Position numbers and translations under genes: made by a program. A stretch of DNA of 14,298 nt, taken from contig JAQVTV010000014.1 of NCBI GenBank assembly GCA_028699855.1, positions 1 to 14,298 on the forward strand, read 5' to 3'. How positions within the stretch are numbered: position 1 is the stretch's first letter; each line of letters opens with the position of its first letter. Of the stretch, positions 7,004 to 14,031 are shown piece by piece. The stretch comes from Candidatus Izemoplasmatales bacterium (GTDB taxonomy: Bacteria; Bacillota_I; Bacilli_A; Izemoplasmatales; Hujiaoplasmataceae). The notes beneath the pieces are model-generated. The model made no database searches and was not told the DNA's origin. It worked only from the letters and a program-made list of their open reading frames with translations.

Positions 7004-8623
7004 TTAGTGTTTCGTAATGTCGGCAATATCCGCAAGCATGAGTTGATAGTTGCTTTTGAGATACACGTAATTGGGATTTGTACCATCATAATCGTAATCA
7101 TAATAACTGAGTGGTCCTGTGACCGTGATCGTATTCCCCACTTGAAGACCCAAGTCATCAAGCGTCAACAAAGTCGAATCATCGATGCGAATGACAAACA
7201 CATTATAATTCGCGTCTCTTGCGCGAATCGTTGCGCCTGATGTCGCTTGATACAATTGGGTGATCACAAGGTTCTGATACTGAACCAAAGTTCCGATTCT
7301 TTGAAAATCCAAGTCATTGTAGGTGATTACCAATGGATCGGGCATATCGATGGGATCTTCCAGGAAAAGCTGTTTGGTACTGAAGTTGGTCAACTGGGGA
7401 CTGCCGCTGTAATAGGTCGGCACCAGCCCGCCTAAAGTCAAGTTGACACCCAATTGCAACTGGGAGGAAGTGACCCAACCGATATAGACGTACACACCAT
7501 ATCCATTCTCATCTTGAATGTAAATATTATTACCGATTTTACGGGTAATAATGCCTGTCACACTCACTTTGAGCCCCACATAATCTTCAAAATTCTCCAT
7601 CAGATATTGAATGGTCATTTGCGCGCCTTCTTTGCTGTAATCGTAGTTCGGGTCGATTTCTCCCCAAACTCTTCTTTTCGTCAAAGACGCATCCCAACTC
7701 GCCAGCAACAAAACCTCATTGAATTTCGATTCCGAGCCCACGCGATTTTTGGAATATGCGAGTTCCACAAGCTCGAGATTGAGCAATTTGAAATCATCTT
7801 GTGCGGTTTCACGATACCAAACCCATGCCAAATAGCGCCCGTTATTATCCGTTCGATTGCCTTCGGCTTGAAGTACAATCTTTTCGGCATTCATCAACTT
7901 GTTTTGAACATACAATGCGGCTTCTTTGCCCCACGGTTCATAGAGTGCCGTGGATTCGGGTGTGTCGATGCCCAAATAACGGGTCGAAAATGTGGTGCGA
8001 TCGCTTCTGAACCACGTAGTATCTCCGTCCACATAACGATCGACAGTGACCACGCCGATGCCATCCGCAATAAATTCTTTGCCCACATAATCACTTTCGG
8101 TAATGACCAACGGGTTGCCGTCCCCATCCGTATATTCGTTCAATTCATACAGATATTTGACTTCTAAGTGCAAGGGGGTGGTATAGACGCGGATTTCTGT
8201 ACCGATTTCAACAATCGATCCCGGTTCGAGCCCCAAACCATACTTGACAAACTTATCATATTCTGACTCGTTTTGATAAACCACCGAGTTGTCAAAATAC
8301 CACCGGATCGTCAATCCCAGATCGGTAAGCGTCGATTCGATTTGCGCACGACTCATACCGGTCAGATCCGGCATATTCACCACGTTGCTAAAAGCGGTCG
8401 TCGTGATGAGAGTGGTCGGGGCCAAGGTCGTCGGCATCATTGTTGTGGGTGCCTGTGTGGTAGGTGCGAGCGTCGTCGGCGATGCCGTTGTGGGCGCAAG
8501 CGTTGTGGGCGCTGCCGTTGTGGGGGCAATAGTGGTCGGTTGAATTGTTGTTGCGCCTTCGCATCCCCACAATAAGGCAATCATCAGCAATGCGACGGGT
8601 AATAGGATTTTTTTAATTGTCAT
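7004..8623 (-). CDS. Surface lipoprotein thermonuclease: PTT linker, PASTA, SNase, OB-like domains
   Basis: A 539-residue exported, lipid-anchored nuclease. Lipobox LLWGC with Cys21; PTT-rich spacer (27-76); a PASTA-like domain (82-149, MPDLTGMSRAQIESTL ... GLEPGSIVEIGTEIRVY); a staphylococcal nuclease (SNase) domain (about 185-325); then two OB-like stretches (about 340-410, YIQDENGYGVYVY, and 411-530). SNase catalytic and Ca-binding residues are all present: DGDT (D201), R215, IDTPE (D220, T221, E223) and R263 in RTDNNGR, matching D21, R35, D40, T41, E43 and R87 of the S. aureus enzyme. That family is Ca2+-dependent and cuts DNA and RNA to 3'-phosphate mono- and dinucleotides. The SNase plus OB combination recalls YhcR of B. 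subtilis. Start ATG 8623 has AAGGA about 9 nt upstream. It sits 41 nt after the binding-protein gene and 49 nt before the LTD lipoprotein. Nuclease activity is a strong prediction; specificity is open. Confidence 0.93.
   Translation of the reverse strand: MTIKKILLPVALLMIALLWGCEGATTIQPTTIAPTTAAPTTLAPTTASPTTLAPTTQAPTTMMPTTLAPTTLITTTAFSNVVNMPDLTGMSRAQIESTLTDLGLTIRWYFDNSVVYQNESEYDKFVKYGLGLEPGSIVEIGTEIRVYTTPLHLEVKYLYELNEYTDGDGNPLVITESDYVGKEFIADGIGVVTVDRYVDGDTTWFRSDRTTFSTRYLGIDTPESTALYEPWGKEAALYVQNKLMNAEKIVLQAEGNRTDNNGRYLAWVWYRETAQDDFKLLNLELVELAYSKNRVGSESKFNEVLLLASWDASLTKRRVWGEIDPNYDYSKEGAQMTIQYLMENFEDYVGLKVSVTGIITRKIGNNIYIQDENGYGVYVYIGWVTSSQLQLGVNLTLGGLVPTYYSGSPQLTNFSTKQLFLEDPIDMPDPLVITYNDLDFQRIGTLVQYQNLVITQLYQATSGATIRARDANYNVFVIRIDDSTLLTLDDLGLQVGNTITVTGPLSYYDYDYDGTNPNYVYLKSNYQLMLADIADITKH
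8393..8551 (-). repeat. In-frame minisatellite encoding the nuclease PTT linker
   Basis: About ten 15-nt units encoding variants of APTTx (x = A, L, S, Q, M). The units are less uniform than in the neighbouring 1317-residue gene but share the GTNGTNGGNGC plus-strand core. It is in frame with the nuclease and forms the stalk between lipid anchor and PASTA domain. Confidence 0.82.
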
Positions 8624-8664
8624 TCACATCATTCCTTATCGATTGTAAAAATTTAGAAACATCG

Positions 8665-10461
8665 TTACCAAACCAACTGATTAAGCATAATCGCGAGCGC
8701 TTGTTCGGGCGAATATTCTTTAGAGTAAATCCGCTCAAGGCAGTCTCCCGCCTCATCACGCGCTTTTGCGGACCCGGCACTTCTTGACTTAGCCGCAAAA
8801 CCGGGGTCAAAACGGTAGTACCCGGTTTGCTCGGCGCAAATATTGGTGACCATCGAATTGTGAAGGTAATCCCATTTCTCTGATGTGATCGGCCAATCAA
8901 CCACGCCATCATTCGCCCAATATTCTTGTGCGATGCCCATGAAATCTACGAAAGTCGTGCTATACGTACTGGTCAAATCAATTTCCACATCGGAAACGTA
9001 TGATGACATTCTCACAGGAAGATAACCTGTGTCCATTGCCCATCTTGCGGAGTTTTCACTTGTGGTCAACCATTTGATGAACAACCAGGCAAAGAGCTTT
9101 TCATTGGTTGTCGCTTTGTTGAAGATACCAACGTTTCCACCTTGTTGAACCGCTGACAGTGATCCGGTGAATGTGTAGGGCGTGCTTCCGCCGTTCAATG
9201 TGACCGGGGTGTTGTTGTTTTCCAAACCGACAGATTGAGGAACTCCGATATAATCCACATCGAATATACCAAACTTAAGGTTGGCTTGGGTATCCGCAGA
9301 AGAAGGGATATTATATGAAACTCCGGCTGAAGATGTTACGGTCATGCACACATCTCCGTTTTTGAAGTTGGCGGAGCCATAATCCTCTCCCCATACTGTA
9401 GGAAGGACAAACGTCCGGGCCGTGAACAGGGCATTAATATAATTCAACATATCTTTAGTGGTCTGATTGTTAATCAATATATCACCGGCCGTGTTGGTAT
9501 AGGGTGCATTAAGAAGTCGGCTGAAATTGATAAACATATTTGCTGATGAGTCATAATTCATCAAGTATCCGCATTTGAAGGCGGAAACATTGGTCGATGC
9601 GGTGGCATTAACCAATATCGGAGTCAATGTTTGCAGCTGCACCAACGTCAATGGTTGGTCATGCGAGAGGAAGCCGTTATCCGAGATTTCAATGCCGGCA
9701 GCACGAATCGCAGCCACATGATTTTTCAGCACTGTGCGATTCACTGCCACAACTTCTGATGATTTTGAGAAGGGAAGCGAATAATAGATTCCCGAAAATT
9801 GATTGTTCTCTTCAAGGTATCCCGGAACAAAGTCTTCGAGATCCAAAGACACCGGTACATATTCCCCAAAAATCGAAGATGCCGAATCAGTGACCTCATA
9901 AACGACATTGCTGTTGATGTAGTTGTCCAACTTTTGAACCGCATTCGCAGACAAGTACATCGCGAAATGGTCAGGATACCCTAACGCCATCGTGGGAGCC
10001 TGATTGACCATGATGGCTTGATTGACCGTATCGCGAAGCGTGGGGTAAGTGCTTTGTGAGGACGATACAATCGTGACATTCGGAAACATCGCTTCAAATT
10101 CTTCAATCAGCTCGTCCAACAAAGCAGACTTGGTCAAACCATAAATATGCCAAAAAGAAATTTCTACATCTTCATCAGGCAGATCCATATATATCTTGGG
10201 TGTAGTCGTCGTGGTTGGCGTCGCAGTGGTTGTAGGAATGGTGGTTGGCGCAACCGTCGTCGGTGCAAATGTTTGGCCACTATACGTTGTGGTCGGGACG
10301 CCTGTCGTAGGTGGAAGCGTCGTAGGCGCCGTTGTCGTGGTTGTCGGCGCCAAAGTTGTAGGGGCAGCCGTCGTGGGCAGTGGCTCTGTCGTCACAATAT
10401 TCACGCACCCGACAACGAAGACAAAAACAAAGGTGACAAACGCGAGTAAAGCTTTTTTCAT
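8665..10461 (-). CDS. ABC importer substrate-binding lipoprotein, UgpB-like (family 1), with PTT stalk
   Basis: A 598-residue extracytoplasmic binding lipoprotein. Lipobox FVVGC with Cys19; PTT-rich stalk (24-88); mature family-1 binding fold from about 97 (VEISFWHIYG, ELIEEFEAMFPNVTI). Signatures typical of the UgpB group are YYSLPFSKSSEVV (226-238) and TGYLPVR (478-484), with a WLFIKWLTT segment before the latter. UgpB binds sn-glycerol-3-phosphate and glycerophosphodiesters, but related proteins bind many sugars, so the ligand is not fixed by sequence. The mature part is longer than E. coli UgpB and has four extra Cys (297, 372, 542, 574) that could form disulfides. Start ATG 10461 has GGAGG 5 nt upstream. 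It follows the second permease by 62 nt. Partners are the two permeases and ATPase upstream; the nuclease follows immediately. Confidence 0.9.
   Translation of the reverse strand: MKKALLAFVTFVFVFVVGCVNIVTTEPLPTTAAPTTLAPTTTTTAPTTLPPTTGVPTTTYSGQTFAPTTVAPTTIPTTTATPTTTTTPKIYMDLPDEDVEISFWHIYGLTKSALLDELIEEFEAMFPNVTIVSSSQSTYPTLRDTVNQAIMVNQAPTMALGYPDHFAMYLSANAVQKLDNYINSNVVYEVTDSASSIFGEYVPVSLDLEDFVPGYLEENNQFSGIYYSLPFSKSSEVVAVNRTVLKNHVAAIRAAGIEISDNGFLSHDQPLTLVQLQTLTPILVNATASTNVSAFKCGYLMNYDSSANMFINFSRLLNAPYTNTAGDILINNQTTKDMLNYINALFTARTFVLPTVWGEDYGSANFKNGDVCMTVTSSAGVSYNIPSSADTQANLKFGIFDVDYIGVPQSVGLENNNTPVTLNGGSTPYTFTGSLSAVQQGGNVGIFNKATTNEKLFAWLFIKWLTTSENSARWAMDTGYLPVRMSSYVSDVEIDLTSTYSTTFVDFMGIAQEYWANDGVVDWPITSEKWDYLHNSMVTNICAEQTGYYRFDPGFAAKSRSAGSAKARDEAGDCLERIYSKEYSPEQALAIMLNQLVW
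10198..10392 (-). repeat. In-frame minisatellite encoding the binding-protein PTT stalk
   Basis: An irregular array encoding PTT/APTT/TTTT units with an interruption (TYSGQTF). It is more diverged than the arrays in the two downstream lipoprotein genes, but occupies the same place after the lipidated Cys. It probably lifts the binding domain away from the membrane. Confidence 0.78.
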
Positions 10462-10523
10462 ATGTTCCTCCTAAAAATCATTTATTGGATATATTTCAAT
10501 GTCTCTGAAACAATAATATTCGT

Positions 10524-11459
10524 TTAACCCTTGATTCCGCTTCTTGAAACCCCGCGCATGATCTGTTTGCGGAAGACAAAAAACAATATCAACAGCGGAA
10601 CTGTGACCAATACCGCAGAAGCCATCTGTTGCCCGAAATCGGTACGACCGGTCGAGGAATCGGTAAACGCTCCCCGCAAACCGTTACTGACAAGACGATA
10701 TTCATCCCGCGTCGCAATCATGTTCGGCCAGATGTATGCATTCCAGGCCCCCATAGAGTTCAGGATGATAATGGTGACAATCGTTGGCATCGCCACAGGA
10801 ACCATGATTTTCCACAAATATTGAAAATCTGTGGTACCATCAACTTTTGCCGCAAAATAGAGTTCATTCGGTATCTGTTTAAACGTCTGTCGAAGATAGA
10901 ACATGTAGAACACACTTGTCATGAATGGAATGGTCATGGCAAGTACCGCATCCCAATATGTTTGATTGAAGACATCATACCAGCCCAGTCGATACACGGT
11001 CAGAAAGTTTGTCAAGATGAAGATCTCACCGGGAATCATCATGGTTGCGATCAAAATGACAAAAACAAGATTGCTTCCCTTAAATCTGAGGCGCGCAAAG
11101 GCGTAAGCCGCTAAAATCGTGGTGATTGTTGTTCCTACTGTCGTAATGACTGATACGAGGATCGTATTTTTCATGTAAGTGAAGAACGGAAATAACGGCT
11201 GCCCCCTTCTTGGTCCGCTTTGGACAACTTCAAACAGGAGTTTATAGTTGTTGATTTCCCAATCCGCAGGCTTCAAAAACAGGAGCGGTGGAACTTGTTC
11301 AATCATGACTTGCGTTTTTACAGATGTCAGCAACATCCAATAGAACGGAATCAAAACAGAAATCGTGATCAAAATCAAGAAGGCATACACGAGGATGTGA
11401 AAAATGGTTTTCTTAGCTTTATAGGATAATTCGTTCTTTACATATACTTCAGCCATCAT
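10524..11459 (-). CDS. CUT1-type ABC permease, UgpE/MalG-like
   Basis: An inner-membrane permease of about 311 residues. It has an N-terminal helix (ILVYAFLILITISVLIPFYW), a YAFARLRFKG loop typical of UgpE/MalG proteins, six predicted hydrophobic segments, and the EAA loop FAAKVDGTTDFQYLWKIMVP that contacts the ATPase, with its conserved Gly present. The C-terminus GVSRSGIKG also resembles UgpE-type ends. Start choice: AGGGGGTGA overlaps the TAG stop of the preceding permease gene. ATG 11459 (5 nt from the core) or ATG 11456 (8 nt) both fit, and an in-frame GTG at 11465 lies inside the ribosome binding site and is unlikely. The near-overlap suggests coupled translation with the other permease. 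Substrate depends on the binding protein. Confidence 0.93.
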   Translation of the reverse strand: MMAEVYVKNELSYKAKKTIFHILVYAFLILITISVLIPFYWMLLTSVKTQVMIEQVPPLLFLKPADWEINNYKLLFEVVQSGPRRGQPLFPFFTYMKNTILVSVITTVGTTITTILAAYAFARLRFKGSNLVFVILIATMMIPGEIFILTNFLTVYRLGWYDVFNQTYWDAVLAMTIPFMTSVFYMFYLRQTFKQIPNELYFAAKVDGTTDFQYLWKIMVPVAMPTIVTIIILNSMGAWNAYIWPNMIATRDEYRLVSNGLRGAFTDSSTGRTDFGQQMASAVLVTVPLLILFFVFRKQIMRGVSRSGIKG

Positions 11460-11468
11460 CCTCACCCC

Positions 11469-12371
11469 CTAATAGTGAACCCGTTTTCTGCTGACAATCG
11501 TCTGCAGACCGGTAAACGCCAATGTGATCATGAATAGGATGATTGCCCCCGCCGCGGCATAACTATAGAATCCGATATTCGCATAATCCGCACGATATTG
11601 GTATACAAACGCCACAATCGTAATCATATCGCGCGGCCTGCCTCCCAGAGACTCGCCGAACAAAGCAATAATCGAGTTATAGGCTTTAAGCGCTCCAATC
11701 ATCGAAGTAATGGAGATGTAAAGAATCAGCGGTGATAACAGTGGAACCGTGATCCGCTTGAAGATGGTCCATTTGGACGCGGAATCAATGCGTGCCGCAT
11801 CATAATACTGTTTATCGATATTCGTGAGCCCGCTTGCAAACACGAGGATCTTGAATGCCAGGCTATCCCAAATAGTAAAAATCATTAACGCAGTCATTTG
11901 TTTTCCCCAAGTCGCTGTACTGCCAATCCAATCAACCGGCGCCACACCAAACCACGATAGAAATTGGTTGAACAAACCATAATTGCGGTGGAAGATTACC
12001 GCGAAGGCCATACCGACCGCGATGCCATTGGTGACATAGGGCAAGAAGAATATGGTTTGGAAGAAAGCTTTCAATCTCGGAATAGAATTGAGTGCAACCG
12101 CGATGAATAAAGACAAAACGATTGAAATCGGAACGGAAATAAATGCCAATGTGAATGTGTTCTTCAGCGCTTGTTTGAAAAAGTAATTATTAACGACGAT
12201 GCTGTAGTTATCCAGTGTCATCCCCGGAGCACGCTGGTTGAGCAACGGTTGGTAGTCTTTATAAAAGGAGATGATAAACGCGTTGAACAAAGGATAAAAC
12301 GTGAAAACTGCCATAAGAATCAGCATCGGTGCAAGATAGAGCCACGCCCTCCAATTGTTTTTCGTTTCCAT
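11469..12371 (-). CDS. CUT1-type ABC permease, UgpA/MalF-like
   Basis: A 300-residue inner-membrane permease. It opens with a helix typical of UgpA proteins (WLYLAPMLILMAVFTFYPLF) and has further hydrophobic segments at about 71-95, 106-127, 160-175, 206-227 and 271-290. The EAA loop DAARIDSASKWTIFKRITVP (181-200) has Ser187 where Gly is usual in EAA-DG, a small departure. It forms the transmembrane heterodimer with the next gene product and couples to the upstream ATPase. The ATG at 12371 lies 4 nt after the ATPase TAG stop with only a weak AGG upstream, so translation is probably coupled to termination of the ATPase gene. Confidence 0.92.
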   Translation of the reverse strand: METKNNWRAWLYLAPMLILMAVFTFYPLFNAFIISFYKDYQPLLNQRAPGMTLDNYSIVVNNYFFKQALKNTFTLAFISVPISIVLSLFIAVALNSIPRLKAFFQTIFFLPYVTNGIAVGMAFAVIFHRNYGLFNQFLSWFGVAPVDWIGSTATWGKQMTALMIFTIWDSLAFKILVFASGLTNIDKQYYDAARIDSASKWTIFKRITVPLLSPLILYISITSMIGALKAYNSIIALFGESLGGRPRDMITIVAFVYQYRADYANIGFYSYAAAGAIILFMITLAFTGLQTIVSRKRVHY

Positions 12372-12375
12372 AGGC

Positions 12376-13458
12376 CTATTTCAACAACTCGCCATCGAGA
12401 TCAAAGAGATGCATCTTGTCCGGTTTCACTTTAAAATGGACCAAATCTCCAGACATGATCCGATACGAGGCGTCCACGATGACTTTGAAAGAATGTTTGT
12501 CCAGTAACGTTTCGTCGTCACTAGGTGTGTCAATAATCAAAGTGGTATCGCGTCCAATGGTCTCGACAAGGTTGACTTCAAATTTAAACGCGCTCTTTTT
12601 TGTCTCATCCACCATAAATCCTTCGGGGCGGATGCCGACAATAATCTTTTGATCCGGTTTATCAGTCGTGGCGATTTCCATGTTGAGCACGATAATCTTG
12701 CCCTTTTTGATTTCCCCTTCAAATACGTTGATTTGCGGGTTGCCCAAAAATTTGGCGACGAACAGATTGACCGGTGCATCATAGACTTCTTGAGGGTGCC
12801 CCATTTGTTGGATGACGCCGTCTTTCATCACGACGATTTCGTCTGAAATCGACATCGCTTCTTCTTGGTCATGGGTCACGAACACGGTGGTGATGCCGGT
12901 TTCTCTTTGAATCCGTTTGATCTCTTCGCGTGTTTGCAAACGCAACCGCGCATCCAGATTTGATAGCGGTTCATCCAGCAACAGCACTCTTGGCTTTTTG
13001 ACAAGTGCGCGTGCAATCGCGACGCGCTGTTGCTGTCCCCCCGATAGTTCTTTCGGTTTGCGATTTAACATTTCTTCAAGTCCCACCAAAGCAGCCATTT
13101 CCTGAGTTCTCTCCATCGCTTCTTGTTTGGGAACCTTCATGTTTTGTAAAGGAAACAAAATGTTGTCGCGGACCGTCATATGCGGGTAAAGGGCATAATT
13201 CTGAAATACCAGTCCGATCCCCCGTTTTTCCGGAGGCATCTCCGATACTTCTTCGTCCGCAAAAAATATTTCGCCTTCATTTTGCCGCAACAAACCGGCG
13301 ATGAGGTAAAGCGTTGTCGATTTTCCACACCCCGACGGACCTAATAGTCCAATCAGTTTCCCCGAGGGAATGGTTAAGTCGACGTGGTCCACGGCGTGAA
13401 CTTCTTTTTTGTCCTTGCTGATAAAAATCTTAGTCAAGTTCGCCATTTTGATTTCCAT
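12376..13458 (-). CDS. CUT1-type ABC transporter ATPase (MalK/UgpC/MsmX family)
   Basis: A 360-residue cytoplasmic ATPase that powers the importer. Motifs in order: Walker A GPSGCGKST (40-48), Q-loop Gln86, signature LSGGQQQR (138-145), Walker B LLLDEP (D162, E163), D-loop SNLD (166-169) and H-loop His196. A C-terminal TOBE/OB regulatory region starts near 240 and contains VGIRPEGF (284-291), usual for MalK/UgpC proteins. Length matches the family. All catalytic residues are intact. It is the first gene of the proposed operon; ATG 13458 has AGGAG 8 nt upstream, whereas the in-frame ATG at 13446 has no such site. Members of this group often serve several binding protein/permease sets, so it may also energise other importers in the cell. 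Confidence 0.95.
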   Translation of the reverse strand: MEIKMANLTKIFISKDKKEVHAVDHVDLTIPSGKLIGLLGPSGCGKSTTLYLIAGLLRQNEGEIFFADEEVSEMPPEKRGIGLVFQNYALYPHMTVRDNILFPLQNMKVPKQEAMERTQEMAALVGLEEMLNRKPKELSGGQQQRVAIARALVKKPRVLLLDEPLSNLDARLRLQTREEIKRIQRETGITTVFVTHDQEEAMSISDEIVVMKDGVIQQMGHPQEVYDAPVNLFVAKFLGNPQINVFEGEIKKGKIIVLNMEIATTDKPDQKIIVGIRPEGFMVDETKKSAFKFEVNLVETIGRDTTLIIDTPSDDETLLDKHSFKVIVDASYRIMSGDLVHFKVKPDKMHLFDLDGELLK

Positions 13459-13536
13459 TTCTCAGTCTCCTATCAGAATTTTTTTCAAATGATCATCGAT
13501 AAAAAGTAGTCAAAAACCCAAAAAAATACCGCTGAA

Positions 13537-13565
13537 ATCATGCGTATATTAACGCCTTGAATCAA
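13537..13565 (-). promoter_or_regulatory. Weak candidate promoter of the ABC-nuclease operon
   Basis: TTGATT (13565-13560), a 17-nt spacer and CATGAT (13542-13537) on the minus strand match the -35 and -10 consensus in 4 of 6 positions each. The site lies in the AT-rich 142-nt gap between the terminator at 13578-13617 and the ATPase gene, leaving a leader of about 70 nt. The leader contains an 8-bp palindrome ATGATCAT at 13489-13496 that may be chance. No better promoter was seen here. Confidence 0.3.
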
Positions 13566-13577
13566 AATTCATTTTTA

Positions 13578-13617
13578 AGAAAAAAAAAGAGCCACCTTTT
13601 TTAGAAGGGGACGACTC
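13578..13617 (-). terminator. Terminator overlapping the 3' end of the small membrane-protein gene
   Basis: On the minus strand GAGTCG...CCTT (from 13617) pairs with AAGGTGGCTC (ending 13589), with two G-T wobbles and a 3-nt bulge, followed by nine T residues. The stem uses the last codons of the small gene, whose stop is at 13603-13601. It separates that gene from the ABC operon. Confidence 0.7.
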
Positions 13618-13933
13618 CTTTAATTGATTGCATGACAAAAGTTGAGACAGCGGTTCCTGTCAAGTTGCCAATGAGGTCTTGAATAATTCCTTTCTCCCAA
13701 AGAAAATAGCCAATGACACCCAATACCGCAAGAACAAGGAACAGTTTGATAAATTTCTTAATGAAAACAAAAAGGCCAATAAGTGTAAAAATGGCCAATC
13801 CAAGCATTGCTGCGCCTTGTGCCCAAACAGGAAGATCGCCGAGAAAGCCTAACGCTTGATCCACATAGGGTTGGAGAAAACCTTCTATGGTCTCCATGAT
13901 TGTGAGAAAACGGACATTGAAGATGGCATACAT
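13601..13933 (-). CDS. Small two-helix membrane protein, function unknown
   Basis: About 110 residues, not recognised. It has an amphipathic N-terminal part (ETIEGFLQPYVDQALGFLGD), a first hydrophobic helix (AAMLGLAIFTLIGLFVFI), a short basic turn (KKFIK), a second helix (LFLVLAVLGVIGYFLW) and a C-terminal tail with mixed character. This layout predicts a hairpin in the membrane with the basic turn in the cytoplasm. The ATG at 13933 is preferred over the GTG at 13942 because AAGGGGTG (13947-13940) is 8 nt from the former and collides with the latter. It has its own extended -10 promoter and terminator, so it appears monocistronic. It lies between recR and the ABC operon; in Bacilli the small gene bofA often lies near recR, but no homology to it was seen. 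Confidence 0.72.
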   Translation of the reverse strand: MYAIFNVRFLTIMETIEGFLQPYVDQALGFLGDLPVWAQGAAMLGLAIFTLIGLFVFIKKFIKLFLVLAVLGVIGYFLWEKGIIQDLIGNLTGTAVSTFVMQSIKGVVPF

Positions 13934-13947
13934 TTGATTCACCCCTT

Positions 13948-13965
13948 ACCTGAATCGAAACAGGT
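13948..13965 (-). promoter_or_regulatory. Short hairpin in the leader of the small membrane-protein gene
   Basis: ACCTG and CAGGT arms (5 bp, 8-nt loop) lie between the promoter and AAGGGGTG, ending immediately before the ribosome binding site. It might affect ribosome access or RNA stability, but the stem is short and could be chance. Confidence 0.3.
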
Positions 13966-13981
13966 TCATTTACGTATAAGT

Positions 13982-13990
13982 ATTATATCA
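13982..13990 (-). promoter_or_regulatory. Extended -10 promoter of the small membrane-protein gene
   Basis: Minus-strand TGATATAAT, a perfect -10 with TGN extension, 49 nt before the ATG at 13933 and 42 nt after the recR stop. The best -35 alignment matches only 3 of 6. Confidence 0.7.
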
Positions 13991-14031
13991 CAAAACTATT
14001 TGCTTTGCGATAGGATTTTTTGTTAGATTTG

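Noticed and set aside
7454..8167. 237-codon plus-strand open frame opposite the SNase gene
   Set aside because: It is antisense to a domain with intact catalytic residues, has no recognisable motif or Shine-Dalgarno site, and looks like a by-product of codon bias.
10462..10523. Internal terminator or promoter between the second permease and the binding-protein gene
   Set aside because: Only a 5-bp TTTCA/TGAAA hairpin without a T-run, and no convincing -10/-35 pair, were found in the 62-nt gap.
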